Assembly (NCBI RefSeq): GCF_002860325.1
Contig: NZ_PKOJ01000003.1
Span: 62,001-126,000 of the forward strand
Length of the DNA: 64,000 nt
Direction of reading: 5' to 3'
DNA from: Neptunicoccus cionae
GTDB taxonomy: Bacteria; Pseudomonadota; Alphaproteobacteria; Rhodobacterales; Rhodobacteraceae
Shown here: positions 14,550 to 24,128 of the stretch, piece by piece
Layout: every line of letters begins with the position of its first letter
Position numbering within the stretch: the stretch's first letter is position 1
Program-made: the position numbers and the translations under genes
The notes under the pieces: generated by a model
Told to the model about the DNA's origin: nothing
Seen by the model: the letters and a program-made list of their open reading frames with translations, nothing else
Databases searched by the model: none

Positions 14550-16646
14550 TTAACGGCCTTCCCAGCGCCATGCGGCGACCATAACACCGGACACCAGAAG
14601 CAACAGCAACCAAGCAGGCAGCGCCGGTGTCTGCCGGATATCGGTGGCGATATAGGCATTGCGCGGCGTCACGCCGAGCCAGCCGCGCCCTGCCGCAGTC
14701 CGCCCTTCACGGACCAGACGCAACTGGGGCGCGGCGTAGTCTTCCAGCCGCAACGATCCCCCACCTGTGGCGGCCATAACCGGTTGCAGTCGGGACAAAT
14801 CCGCCATGGTCTGCTCGAACTCTCGCGGAGCGGTCGGACCGATGGCCACAACCGCCTCCAAGTCGCCGTCGCTCAGCCGGTACAGTCCGTTTTCTTCCCC
14901 TTTGAAACGGCCGACCCAACGGCCCGGAGAAACCTCAACGGTTTCCAGAACGCGCCCGTTACCATCCGGTCCGGTGACAGTGATGTCGCCCGGTTCTTCG
15001 GTCAGAGAGCGCCGTGTCACTGTGATGGAATCCCCTTCCACACTGCCGGACAACCGTTCTTCTTCCAGTTCAGGTTCCTTCATCGTCCAGTGGGCCAGTC
15101 GGCGCAGCAGCTCCAGTTGCGGGCCACCCCCCTCAAACCCGCGGGACCACAGCCACGCATGATCGGACATTAACATCGCGATACGGCCCTCATCCACGCG
15201 GTCTAGAACCAGCAGCGGTTTGTCGTCGGCACCGGTCATTACAGTCTGCCCTTGCGGGGCAACCGTTTCGATGAGTCGCAGCCAGCGCCCCCAACCGGGC
15301 GTGCCATCCTCGCCCACAGGGCGGGGCGCAAAATCTTCAAGCGATTCCGTTACAGGGTGGCGCTCTCCCAATTCGGAAATTCGGGGCACAAAGCCTTTTT
15401 CAATCACCCGCGCAGTGGGGGCAGCAGGCAGAATACTGTTCAACGGGGTGCGCGCAATGCTTTCCGTACCGCCAAAGGCCGGACCCGACGCCACCAGAAC
15501 CGCGCCGCCGCGCCGCACGTAATCAGCCACATTCTGCATATACCTGTTCGGCAAAATGCCCCGCCGGCGGTAGCGGTCAAAGATGATCAGGTCGAATTCG
15601 TCGATCTTTTCCAGAAACAACTCGCGCGTTGGAAAGGCAATCAGGGATAACTCGCGCACCGGAACGCCGTCCTGTTTGTCTGGACTACGCAGAATGGTGA
15701 AGTGCACCAGATCCACTGCGCTGTCGGATTTCAGCAGGTTGCGCCATGTCCGTTCACCTGCGTGGGGTTCGCCGGACACCAGTAGCACCCGCAACCGGTC
15801 CCGTACTCCGTTGATTGACAGGACAGCGGCATTGTTGCGGTCGGTCAGTTCTCCGGCTTCGCTTCGCACGGTAAACTGCAACACATTGGCCCCGCCATGG
15901 GGCAAGGTCAGTGGCAGCTCGAACTGGCGGCCTGTTTCGACGTTGAACTCCTGTGGGGGACCACCATCCACCGAAATCGACAGATGCGCCATGCCCTGCA
16001 CTTCCGCAGGCACCGCGCCCTGATCTTCCACGCGCAATTGCAGCGTCACGGGTTCACCGACAATCGCAAAGGCAGGCGCGTTGGTGATCACCAGCCGCCG
16101 GTCCCAATCGGTTTTCTGCCCCGTCAGCAACACATGCACAGGGGCCGGAAAACTGTCGAGCACGGGTGCGTCGTGGATTTGCCCGTCTGTTACCAGCAGC
16201 GCACCGGCTATCCGGTTTGTGGCCACCTCAGATGCCGCTTTGGCCAGCGCACCCAAAACCATGGAGCCGTCATCGGCTTCGCCTGGATCGTTTTCGACTT
16301 CGACAATGCGGGTTTCAAATCCTTCAAGCGTGCCAATCTCCGCCCGCAAAGCCTCTACGCCTCGGGCAATCTGTTCAGGCCGGATGTCAACGGACTGGCT
16401 CTCGGTTTTGTCGACAACCACAAACACGATGTTGCTCAGATACTCACGATCTTCCTGCCGGATCACCGGCTGCGCCAGTGCCCCAAGCACCAGACACAGC
16501 GCCAGCCCCCGCAGCGCCCATCCCGGCAATCGCCGCCAAAGTGCCAGCGCGGTACAGGCCAGTGCCACCAGCGCAAGAACCAGCAGCAGGTTTTGCGGGA
16601 TCAGCGGCGTGAATGCGATTTCATAATCCAGTATCTGCATGCTCAT
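14550..16646 (-). CDS. Large membrane protein of Bat-like cluster, glutamine-amidotransferase-like fold
   Basis: The 698-residue protein has two N-terminal membrane helices (LLLVLALVALACTALALW and LRGLALCLVLGALA), a large periplasmic part and one C-terminal helix (LPAWLLLLLVSGVMVAAW). In the middle, IVFVVVDKTESQS resembles the first strand of a von Willebrand A fold and NVADYVRRGGAVLVASGP resembles a class I glutamine-amidotransferase-like domain without an obvious catalytic cysteine. I infer a scaffold rather than an enzyme. The start at 16646 overlaps the preceding stop by four bases (ATGA). It is the last of four coupled genes with MoxR, DUF58 and DUF4159 partners. The function is not established. 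Confidence 0.75.
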   Translation of the reverse strand: MSMQILDYEIAFTPLIPQNLLLVLALVALACTALALWRRLPGWALRGLALCLVLGALAQPVIRQEDREYLSNIVFVVVDKTESQSVDIRPEQIARGVEALRAEIGTLEGFETRIVEVENDPGEADDGSMVLGALAKAASEVATNRIAGALLVTDGQIHDAPVLDSFPAPVHVLLTGQKTDWDRRLVITNAPAFAIVGEPVTLQLRVEDQGAVPAEVQGMAHLSISVDGGPPQEFNVETGRQFELPLTLPHGGANVLQFTVRSEAGELTDRNNAAVLSINGVRDRLRVLLVSGEPHAGERTWRNLLKSDSAVDLVHFTILRSPDKQDGVPVRELSLIAFPTRELFLEKIDEFDLIIFDRYRRRGILPNRYMQNVADYVRRGGAVLVASGPAFGGTESIARTPLNSILPAAPTARVIEKGFVPRISELGERHPVTESLEDFAPRPVGEDGTPGWGRWLRLIETVAPQGQTVMTGADDKPLLVLDRVDEGRIAMLMSDHAWLWSRGFEGGGPQLELLRRLAHWTMKEPELEEERLSGSVEGDSITVTRRSLTEEPGDITVTGPDGNGRVLETVEVSPGRWVGRFKGEENGLYRLSDGDLEAVVAIGPTAPREFEQTMADLSRLQPVMAATGGGSLRLEDYAAPQLRLVREGRTAAGRGWLGVTPRNAYIATDIRQTPALPAWLLLLLVSGVMVAAWRWEGR

Positions 16647-19426
16647 TGCCCCAGCCGGTCCAGAAGTGCAGGTACATGCACCTGATCCGATTTATAATTG
16701 CCTGTCAGAACGTGCATGATCAGATTCACCCCAAAGCGGATCGCAATCTCGCGCTGGCGCTCGCCAGCCACGCCACGCCCCACCGGATAGGCAAAGCGGC
16801 CGGTTTCCGTAACGGCCCAGGCGCTCGCCCAGTCGTTGCCCCCAATCACCACCGGCGTCACCCCGTCGTTGAGATTGCGAAACGGCATGCCTTCCACCTG
16901 TTCTGCGTCAGGTGGCGCCGCCTCGACCCAGACGTTGGCATCGCCATAACGACCCGGAAAATCCTGAAGCAGATAGAATGCCCGTGTCAGAACGTGGTCT
17001 TCAGGCACTGGCTCAAGGGCAGGAATATCCAGATTGCGCGCCAGATTTTGCAGCATCTTGCCGTTTGGCGTGCCGCCGCTGATGCCGCGCCCGATGTTGG
17101 AATCCCGCGTATCAAACAAGATCAACCCGCCACCACGCAGAAAGGCGTTTACCTTTTCAAACGCCGCTTCCGAAGGCATCCGCACCGTATCCGTCACCGG
17201 CCAGTACAAAAACGGGTAAAGCGCCAGTTCGTCTGTTTCCAGATTTACCCCGACAGGTTCCACCGGTTCCACGCTGGTGCGGCGGAAAAGCTCGGTGGAC
17301 AGGCCAAGAAGCCCCGCCCGCGAGATGTCATCGAGCCGCGTATCGCCTGTTTCCACATAGGCCAGCACTGTATTATTTGCTGCCATCAACAGGGCGGCAT
17401 CGTCCTGCGCCGCGTTCTGCGCCAGCGCATCAGCCTGCGGCCAAACCGCAAGCAGCATCGCCGCAGCCGTCGCTCCGCGCAAGCGCAGACGCCCGCCGAC
17501 GATAAGGGTTGCCAGTATATCAATGCAAAGCAGGATCAGTGCAGCCATCAGCAACAAGGCTTGCAGCGGGCGTTCTTCTGTACGGGTCATGGACAGAAAC
17601 GGCGTTCCTGCAGGCCAGCGCGCAGGCTCAAGCTGGCGGTCCGGTGCCAGCACGTTCAGGGCCACCCGCTGATCGGCACTTTTGTAAACGCCCGGAGGCA
17701 TTTCAGCGCTGAATTCCCGCGTAGCGAGCTGTGCGCCCTCGACTCCGGCGAGGGCCGGAGCATCCCGCAATACCCCGAAACCGTCGAGAACCTGTTCGGG
17801 CACCCAAACCGTCCCTTCGAGCGCCGTGCTGTTTAGGTCCGTCGTGCGCGCCGAAATTGCCAGCCGTTCCAGTAGTTGAACAAACAGGCCGGATAGCGGC
17901 AGGCTCGACCATTCCGCATTTGCAGTGACATGGAACAAAATCACGCGGCCTTCCCCCTGATCCTTGGCTGTGACCAGCGGCGTGCCGTCTTGCAGGCTTG
18001 CCAGAACCCGTTCGGCCAGATTCGGGTCCGGCTGCGCCATGACCTGACTTTCCACCAAAACATCGTCCGGTATCTCAAGCCCGAAAAACGGGCTGCCTTC
18101 CGCGAATTCTTCCAGCGCTTTGGGGGCGCCCCAGCTCATTGCACCACCCACCGTGCGCCCGCCTGCACGCAGACGGACCGGCAACAGCGGGTGTTCCTCG
18201 CTCTGGCCGATTCCGCTGGCTGCCAGACGGGGACCGGCAAAGCGCACCAGCAGACCGCCCTCTTCCACCCAATCAAGCACCTCTTGCGTTTCAGCCGCGC
18301 CCAATTCGGCGACATCAGCTAGGATCAAAACATCCGGCGTCGCCTGCAAACTGTCAGCGAGCCCTGCCTCTATCACATCTGCCGTGGGCACCAGTGCCTT
18401 GCGCAGAAAATGGAGCGGGGACACCAGAACCGCACCTTCCTGCTCTGTTCCGCCACCGATCAGTGCCACCTTGCGCCGCTGGATGCTGTCATCTGTCAGA
18501 ACCACCGCACCGGCCGAGCGAACGCCTTCCAGCGCGACCCGCCGCACGCGATTGCGCAGTTCCGATGGCAGGTCCACTGACGCAGTTGTTTCGGACTGGC
18601 CCGCCCCAAAAGCCCCTTCGCCTTGTGCCAGACTGCGGGTGATTCCCGCCGGATCAGGCCCTTCTGCCAACAGGGATACGGTCCGCGGTTCCCGGTTTCC
18701 GTCTCCGGTCCCCAGCCGCAGCGCGGTCGTGCCAAGTGCGCTTCCCTCGATGTTGATACCGCGCAATGCCAGAACCTCCCGATCCGATTGCACCACAGTA
18801 ACCGTTCCCTTTCCGGACAACACATCAAACAGCTCTGCCCGCCCTTCCCGTTCCAGCCCGTCCGACAACCAGAGGGTTTCAAACGGGTCAGCCGCTGCAA
18901 TCGCTTCCATCCAGACCGAATAGTCAGGCTCCCAAGCCCGAGGCTGTTCGCCCTTGATCCGGCCCCGCCAGCTATCCGCACTGTCAAAAGACAGGGGATT
19001 TTCGCCGCGCGGGCGATCGCTCGCGTTGATGACAGCCACAGAGCGGCCATCCTGTGTGGCAAATTGCAAAATCTCGTCGAGTTTGTCCTGCCGTGCGGTC
19101 CAGCTCTGGGCGCTGGCCCAACTGCCGTCCAGTACGATCAACAACGGCGCGCGTCCGGCGATCCGGTCCGAGGGGTTCAGTACAGGTTGGGCGAAAGCCA
19201 GAATAGCGGCGGCGACCGCCCCCATCCGAAGTAACAGCAACCACCAGGGTGTCCGATCCGGTGTCGTTTCCCGATCCTCCAGCCCCAGCAGGAGCGTCAC
19301 CGCCGGAAACTGCCGCCGCAGCGGTGCGGGCGGCACAGCCCGCAACAACCACCACAGAACCGGCAGGGCCAGAAGTCCCAGCAAAAGCCACGGCGCGAGA
19401 AATCCCAAAGACCCAATTCCGATCAT
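16643..19426 (-). CDS. BatA-type N-terminal / DUF4159 C-terminal membrane protein
   Basis: This 927-residue protein joins an aerotolerance-regulator N-terminal domain (two helices: FLAPWLLLGLLALPVLWWLL and WWLLLLRMGAVAAAILAFA, followed by LLIVLDGSWASAQSW) to a VWA-like and amidotransferase-like periplasmic region. After a helix near residue 640 (LQALLLMAALILLCIDILA) comes a C-terminal DUF4159 domain, seen as LYPFLYWPVTDTV and FLRGGGLILFDTRD. Both flanking junctions are ATGA overlaps, so it is translated with the DUF58 gene before it and the membrane protein after it. Proteins of this architecture accompany MoxR ATPases in many alphaproteobacteria. The role, possibly envelope or stress-related complex assembly, is inferred from that company only. 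Confidence 0.78.
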   Translation of the reverse strand: MIGIGSLGFLAPWLLLGLLALPVLWWLLRAVPPAPLRRQFPAVTLLLGLEDRETTPDRTPWWLLLLRMGAVAAAILAFAQPVLNPSDRIAGRAPLLIVLDGSWASAQSWTARQDKLDEILQFATQDGRSVAVINASDRPRGENPLSFDSADSWRGRIKGEQPRAWEPDYSVWMEAIAAADPFETLWLSDGLEREGRAELFDVLSGKGTVTVVQSDREVLALRGINIEGSALGTTALRLGTGDGNREPRTVSLLAEGPDPAGITRSLAQGEGAFGAGQSETTASVDLPSELRNRVRRVALEGVRSAGAVVLTDDSIQRRKVALIGGGTEQEGAVLVSPLHFLRKALVPTADVIEAGLADSLQATPDVLILADVAELGAAETQEVLDWVEEGGLLVRFAGPRLAASGIGQSEEHPLLPVRLRAGGRTVGGAMSWGAPKALEEFAEGSPFFGLEIPDDVLVESQVMAQPDPNLAERVLASLQDGTPLVTAKDQGEGRVILFHVTANAEWSSLPLSGLFVQLLERLAISARTTDLNSTALEGTVWVPEQVLDGFGVLRDAPALAGVEGAQLATREFSAEMPPGVYKSADQRVALNVLAPDRQLEPARWPAGTPFLSMTRTEERPLQALLLMAALILLCIDILATLIVGGRLRLRGATAAAMLLAVWPQADALAQNAAQDDAALLMAANNTVLAYVETGDTRLDDISRAGLLGLSTELFRRTSVEPVEPVGVNLETDELALYPFLYWPVTDTVRMPSEAAFEKVNAFLRGGGLILFDTRDSNIGRGISGGTPNGKMLQNLARNLDIPALEPVPEDHVLTRAFYLLQDFPGRYGDANVWVEAAPPDAEQVEGMPFRNLNDGVTPVVIGGNDWASAWAVTETGRFAYPVGRGVAGERQREIAIRFGVNLIMHVLTGNYKSDQVHVPALLDRLGQ

Positions 19427-20316
19427 CGTGACGGCCCCGCAATCGCGTTATAAATCCACATTAAAGCTGCTTGCGCCGGCTGGTCGGTGTGATGGCACAA
19501 ATACATCCATCCGGTGCGGCGGGCTAAGGAATCCAGCTGGTCCTTCCGCTCTGCCAGCCGCGCCAGATAGTCGTCTCTCAGGGCGCGGGCGCGACGGGTT
19601 TCAAAGCTGATGGACTCGCCCATGCTTTGAAAAATCGTGCGTCCATCGAAAGGAAAACTCTCTTCGCTGGGATCGAGCACTTGCACAAGACAACCCTGCA
19701 CCCGCTGGTCCGCCGCACGGGACAAGGCCGCGAGCACATGATCCCAGTCTCCGAGGAAATCACTGATCAGCAAGGCGCGGTTGCCCCGCCCCATATCCTT
19801 GCCCGGCGGCACGCCGTATTCGGTCTTCCCACCCGTCGCCGCAAGGCGCATGGCCATTTTCGTGATCTGTCCACGCCCGTGTTTTGGCGGATTCGGGTCT
19901 TCCATGAGGCCAACACTCTCGCCGCCTTTGGCCAGCAGGATCGCGGTGGCAAGGCCAAGTATGCGTGCCCTCTCTCCTTTGGTGGGAAGGCTGTCCTGCC
20001 CCCGGTAGCCCATCGCCGCGGACCGGTCGATCCACAAATGCACCGCTTGCAGGTTCTGCCATTCCATCTGGCGCACAAAATCCGCATCCGCGCGGGCGGA
20101 GCGACGCCAGTCGATATCGCGTAGGGAATCTCCGGCCCCCGCTATCCGGTATTGCCAGAATTCATCCCCTGGACCGGAACGCCTGCGCCCGTGCGCCCCA
20201 AGGCTGATGGTCGCTGCCAGTTGGTCAGCCGCAGCCATCAGCGCCGGAAAACCGGTGGCGGCTTCCTCTGCGTCATGGCGCAACTGTTCCGGTGTGGTGT
20301 GTTCGGCTGGGGTCAC
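19423..20316 (-). CDS. DUF58 domain protein
   Basis: The 297-residue soluble protein has the DUF58 core motif YRIAGAGDSLRDIDWRRSAR around residues 52-71, followed by VHLWIDRSAAMGYRG, which is the metal-site-like start of a VWA fold (D-x-S). LLISDFLGDWDHVLAAL supplies the next conserved strand. DUF58 proteins are regular partners of MoxR ATPases. The gene begins one base after the MoxR stop and ends with an ATGA overlap into the DUF4159 gene. It probably links the cytoplasmic ATPase to the membrane components. Confidence 0.85.
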   Translation of the reverse strand: MTPAEHTTPEQLRHDAEEAATGFPALMAAADQLAATISLGAHGRRRSGPGDEFWQYRIAGAGDSLRDIDWRRSARADADFVRQMEWQNLQAVHLWIDRSAAMGYRGQDSLPTKGERARILGLATAILLAKGGESVGLMEDPNPPKHGRGQITKMAMRLAATGGKTEYGVPPGKDMGRGNRALLISDFLGDWDHVLAALSRAADQRVQGCLVQVLDPSEESFPFDGRTIFQSMGESISFETRRARALRDDYLARLAERKDQLDSLARRTGWMYLCHHTDQPAQAALMWIYNAIAGPSR

Positions 20317-20317
20317 G

Positions 20318-21337
20318 TCAGGCGGCCGCCTCTGTGGTTATGGCGCGTTCGGTCAGGCGTGATATCAGTTCTGACAGCTTTTCACCCCGTGCCCGTGCCG
20401 CAAACCCGAGTGCCATGCGGTGGATCAGAACCGGATAGGCCAGCGCTACAACATCGTCCACGGACGGGGCCAACCGCCCTTGCACCAGCGCGCGCGCCCG
20501 TGTTGCCAGCATAAGCGCCTGGGCCGCCCTTGGCCCCGGCCCCCAGCTTACGGATTCGCGGACAAAATCCGGCGCGGTTTCATCTTCGGGACGGGCCGCG
20601 CGGACCAGATCAAGGATCGCCTCTACCACCGCGTCACCCACCGGCATACGCCGCACCGCGGCCTGGGCCGCCATCAGGGTTTCGGGCGTAAAGACCTGTG
20701 TAGCCTCTTCTTCAGCGGCACCTGTGGTTGCCAGCAGGATATCCCGCTCTGTTTCACGGCTGGGGAAACTCACATCAATCTGGAGCAGAAAGCGGTCCAG
20801 CTGGGCCTCTGGCAGCGGATAGGTGCCTTCCTGCTCAATCGGGTTCTGCGTGGCCAGCACATGGAAAGGTGCCGGCAAATCATATTCCTGACCTGCAATC
20901 GTCACCTGCCGCTCTTGCATGGCTTGTAACAGTGCGGACTGGGTTCTTGGGCTGGCGCGGTTTATCTCATCCGCCATCAAAAGCTGGCTGAAAACCGGCC
21001 CCTTGAGAAATCGGAAGGACCGTGCGCCGTCTTCACTGCTTTCCAGCACTTCGGAGCCGAGAATATCCGCAGGCATCAGATCCGGCGTAAACTGCACCCG
21101 ATTGGTGTGCAGCCCGAAAACCGTGCCAAGCGTATCAACAAGCCGCGTTTTCGCCAGACCGGGCGCGCCAACCAGCAGTGCGTGCCCGCCACACAACAAC
21201 GCCACGAGCGTCTGCTCTACCACCGTATCCTGCCCGATAATTCTTTTGGCGATCCCCGCTTTGGATTGCGCCAGCAGCGTCGTTGCGGTTTCCACCTCTT
21301 GGGCCAAACTCTCTAATTCACTTGCATTCGCGGACAT
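20318..21337 (-). CDS. MoxR-family AAA+ ATPase
   Basis: The 339-residue MoxR-type ATPase has Walker A GAPGLAKT (57-64), Walker B LLMADEINRASP, sensor 1 in LATQNPIEQEGTYPLPEAQ and the arginine-bearing LDRFLLQIDVSFPS. MoxR proteins act as chaperone-like machines that insert cofactors or activate VWA-domain partners; the adjacent DUF58 and VWA-like proteins are the likely clients. ATG at 21337 is chosen because AAAGGT lies seven bases upstream. The TTG at 21358 overlaps that site. It leads a four-gene operon running to 14550 and is divergent from the DUF1285 gene. Confidence 0.9.
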   Translation of the reverse strand: MSANASELESLAQEVETATTLLAQSKAGIAKRIIGQDTVVEQTLVALLCGGHALLVGAPGLAKTRLVDTLGTVFGLHTNRVQFTPDLMPADILGSEVLESSEDGARSFRFLKGPVFSQLLMADEINRASPRTQSALLQAMQERQVTIAGQEYDLPAPFHVLATQNPIEQEGTYPLPEAQLDRFLLQIDVSFPSRETERDILLATTGAAEEEATQVFTPETLMAAQAAVRRMPVGDAVVEAILDLVRAARPEDETAPDFVRESVSWGPGPRAAQALMLATRARALVQGRLAPSVDDVVALAYPVLIHRMALGFAARARGEKLSELISRLTERAITTEAAA

Positions 21338-21405
21338 GTCACATACCTTTCTAGGCAACAGAAACCTTCAAACCCATTAAAGACCAATTAACGTGGCAAG
21401 GACAA

Positions 21406-22005
21406 ATGACAAATCCGAAAGAGCCCGAAAAAACCGCCAAGCCCAGTGCGGACAGCATTGCGCAATCTGCTTCCAAGGCTGCCAAAAAGGGCCCGCCACC
21501 GGTTCATCTGTGGAATCCGCCCTTTTGCGGTGATCTCGACATGCGTATCGCACGGGATGGCACTTGGTTCTACCTTGGCACTCCCATCGGCCGGAAACCG
21601 CTGGTAAAGCTGTTTTCCTCTATCATACGCAAGGACGGCGACGATTATTTCCTCGTCACGCCGGTCGAAAAGGTCGGAATCACCGTGGAGGATGCGCCTT
21701 TTGTTGCGATTGACTTCGATGTCACCAATAGCGGGCCGGATCAGACGCTGACCTTCACAACACAGGTAGAGGACGTCGTGACGGCCGGACCGGACAACCC
21801 GATCCGCGTTGAGCGGGATCCGGAAACAGGAGAGCCAAGCCCGTACATCCTGGTCCGCGCCAATCTCGAAGCATTGATCGACCGCAAGTCGTTTTACCGG
21901 CTTGTAGACCTTGGCACCCATGAAGAGGTTGAGGGCAAAAGCTGGTTTGGCGTGCGTTCGGGCGGGCAGTTCTTCCCGATCATCCCTTCCGAGGAACTGG
22001 ACTGA
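21406..22005 (+). CDS. DUF1285 family protein
   Basis: The 199-residue cytoplasmic protein has the DUF1285 signature: PPVHLWNPPFCGDLDMRIA, then GTWFYLGTPIGRKPLVKLF and YFLVTPVEKVGI. Near the end FYRLVDLG and WFGVRSGGQFFPI complete the duplicated small-domain fold. The N-terminus is Lys/Ala-rich and likely disordered. AAGG lies a few bases before ATG 21406. Its function is unknown. It is followed four bases after its stop by the small kinase gene, so the two are probably co-transcribed. Confidence 0.85.
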   Translation: MTNPKEPEKTAKPSADSIAQSASKAAKKGPPPVHLWNPPFCGDLDMRIARDGTWFYLGTPIGRKPLVKLFSSIIRKDGDDYFLVTPVEKVGITVEDAPFVAIDFDVTNSGPDQTLTFTTQVEDVVTAGPDNPIRVERDPETGEPSPYILVRANLEALIDRKSFYRLVDLGTHEEVEGKSWFGVRSGGQFFPIIPSEELD

Positions 22006-22009
22006 TCCG

Positions 22010-22489
22010 ATGGCACACCTCCATTTTATGTGCGGTCTTGTGTGCGCAGGCAAATCCACAGTCGCATCAGAACTTGTGTCCAAGGATCGCGGGATTCTTC
22101 TGGCAGAAGACGAATGGCTCTCGCCGCTTTTTGGTGCGGAAATGAAAACCCTTCAGGATTACATCACCTATTCCGAACGGCTGAAAACCGTTCTGGAACC
22201 GCATCTGCTGTCACTACTGGCAGCTGATCTTACACTGGTGCTGGATTTCCCCGCAAATACGCCAGAGCAGCGGCGCTGGCTGCATGGCCTGTGTGAAAAG
22301 GCCGGTTGCAGTCATACGCTCCACTTCCTCGATACGCCACCCGAGGTGTGCAAAGCGCGGCTACAGATCCGCAACGCTTCGGGCGAACACCCCTTTGCCG
22401 TAACAGAAGTACAATTCGACAAGATTGCTGCCCATTTCCAGCGCCCCGCCGAAGATGAAGGCTTCAATATCAAAACGTACAAACCTTAA
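22010..22489 (+). CDS. Small P-loop ATP-binding protein, predicted kinase
   Basis: This 159-residue protein carries the P-loop GLVCAGKS (residues 9-16), an acidic Asp-Glu pair in LLAEDEWLSP at the place where zeta-toxin-like and shikimate-kinase-like proteins bind substrate, and LDTPPEVCKARLQIRNA, which resembles the LID region of nucleotide kinases. It belongs to the AAA_33-type ATPases. The substrate is unknown. ATG at 22010 is used; the longer frame back to 21911 is inside the DUF1285 gene. It is probably co-transcribed with that gene, and converges on gnd. Confidence 0.75.
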   Translation: MAHLHFMCGLVCAGKSTVASELVSKDRGILLAEDEWLSPLFGAEMKTLQDYITYSERLKTVLEPHLLSLLAADLTLVLDFPANTPEQRRWLHGLCEKAGCSHTLHFLDTPPEVCKARLQIRNASGEHPFAVTEVQFDKIAAHFQRPAEDEGFNIKTYKP

Positions 22490-22508
22490 CACGCAGCCTT
22501 CACGGTTC

Positions 22509-22537
22509 CATTTTCTGCAAATATCCGCGCCGCAGGC
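22509..22537. repeat. Rhodobacteraceae-type 3'-end motif, copy C (divergent)
   Basis: TTTTCTGCAAATATCC followed by GCGCCGCAGG resembles copies A and B only loosely but sits in the same kind of place, between two converging genes (the P-loop kinase and gnd). It was assigned by eye. Confidence 0.3.
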
Positions 22538-22563
22538 ACCCAAGGCTGCCTCAAGCGCTACGT

Positions 22564-23997
22564 TCAGCGCTCATGCCACGGCCCGTTCACCAGCTCTCCG
22601 TGGGCATCGACCCGTTCAAACCGGTGTGCCCCGAACCTGTCGCGCAATCCCTGAATCATATTCGCGGTGGAATGCTGCGTGCGGCTGGCGTTGTGATAGG
22701 AAAGCGCCGCATAAAGCGCAGGCGTTTCCAGCCCGCCTGTGACGGATTGGGCCACCACCAGCTTCAGACCTTCTGCGTTGTCATTCAGAAGTTCCGTAAA
22801 TTTGGGCGCATGGCTGAGCTTGCGCGTCACGTCTTCCTCGAACGCAGCAGATATATCGTCGAGCAGCACAGACCTGATGATACAGCCCGCCCGCCAGACC
22901 CGGGCAATCGCGGCGAGGTCAAGGGACCAGTCAAACGCTTCCGAGGCACGGCGCAGCACTTCGAATCCTTGCGTATACGCGCAGACCTTCGCGGCGATCA
23001 TCGCGCTTTCAAGATGTTTCAGAGCGGATTTCAGCGCGTCGTCCTGATCTTTCTGTGCCCTGTCAAACCGGCCTTCCGGAGCAGCACCAAACAACAAGGC
23101 ACTCTCGCGCCGGCCTTCCAGATCAGCAGAAATATTCCGCGCCTCAACAGCAGCCTGCATCATGCTGGCAGGTGCGCCAAGGTGCAGCGCCTCAATCACG
23201 GACCACCGCCCGGTGCCTTTCTGTCCCGCCCGATCGAGAATCACATCCAGCATCGGTTTGCGGGTTTCAGGGTCCGTAGCACGAGCGACTTCGGCGGCGA
23301 TCTCAACCAGATAGGAATTGAGCGGCCCGTCCATCCAGCCTGCAAACACATCGCCTATGGCAGCGGCTTCCATACCCCAACCATCCCGCATGATCCCGTA
23401 AGCCTCGGCGATCATTTGCATATCTGCATATTCGATGCCGTTGTGGAGCATTTTAATAAAGTGCCCTGCTCCGCCCGGTCCAAACCAGTCACAACAGGGT
23501 TCACCTTCGAATTTGGCCGCAGCATCGCGAAGCGGTCCCTTGATCCGTGCCCAGCTTTCCTGCGATCCTCCTGCCATAATAGAGGGCCCGTTGCGCGCGC
23601 CTTCCGCCCCGCCCGAGATGCCCATCCCGAGAAACTGCAGCCCCGCTGCTTCGCAGGCAGTCACACGACGCTCGGTTTCCTTGTAATAGGAATTACCCAG
23701 ATCGGCGATAAGATCCCCTTGATCCAGCAGCGGTGTGAGGCTTTCGATAACAGAGTCAAGCGGTCCGCCCGAGGGCACCAGCACCAGCACAGAGCGGGGT
23801 GCTACCATACCCTCGACAAAGGTTTTTTCATCCGCGCAGGCGATCAATTCGCCCTTCAGCGCACTGCCTGCACTGACGACCTCGCGGGATTTTTCAATAT
23901 CGCGGTCCAGCAGGCTTACTGTGTGACCGTTTTCTGCCAGATTGAGCGCGAATTCCCGCCCCATGACTCCGATGCCAACCAGTCCAACATGCGCCAT
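22564..23997 (-). CDS. gnd: 6-phosphogluconate dehydrogenase, decarboxylating
   Basis: The 477-residue enzyme starts with the NADP Rossmann motif GLVGIGVMGREFALNLAENG. GGAEGARNGPSIMAGG is the substrate-binding block (the usual GGEEGAR is here GGAEGAR), and HFIKMLHNGIEYADMQ holds the catalytic lysine and the Asn-Gly-Ile-Glu-Tyr motif. The long form (about 470 residues) is intact. It oxidises and decarboxylates 6-phosphogluconate to ribulose 5-phosphate in the pentose phosphate pathway, giving NADPH. ATG at 23997 has AAGGAA upstream. The frame back to 24102 adds residues without family resemblance. The TetR gene at 24129 is divergent. Confidence 0.93.
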   Translation of the reverse strand: MAHVGLVGIGVMGREFALNLAENGHTVSLLDRDIEKSREVVSAGSALKGELIACADEKTFVEGMVAPRSVLVLVPSGGPLDSVIESLTPLLDQGDLIADLGNSYYKETERRVTACEAAGLQFLGMGISGGAEGARNGPSIMAGGSQESWARIKGPLRDAAAKFEGEPCCDWFGPGGAGHFIKMLHNGIEYADMQMIAEAYGIMRDGWGMEAAAIGDVFAGWMDGPLNSYLVEIAAEVARATDPETRKPMLDVILDRAGQKGTGRWSVIEALHLGAPASMMQAAVEARNISADLEGRRESALLFGAAPEGRFDRAQKDQDDALKSALKHLESAMIAAKVCAYTQGFEVLRRASEAFDWSLDLAAIARVWRAGCIIRSVLLDDISAAFEEDVTRKLSHAPKFTELLNDNAEGLKLVVAQSVTGGLETPALYAALSYHNASRTQHSTANMIQGLRDRFGAHRFERVDAHGELVNGPWHER

Positions 23998-24128
23998 AAT
24001 CTGCTTCCTTTCATTCTGCCGCCAGTGCAATGCAAAGCCGCCGCCTTGTCCAGCCCAAAAGCCTTCTTGTCTCCGCTGTGCCGCTACGCCGTGATTGACC
24101 ACTTCTTAGGCAATGCTTACACAAAATT

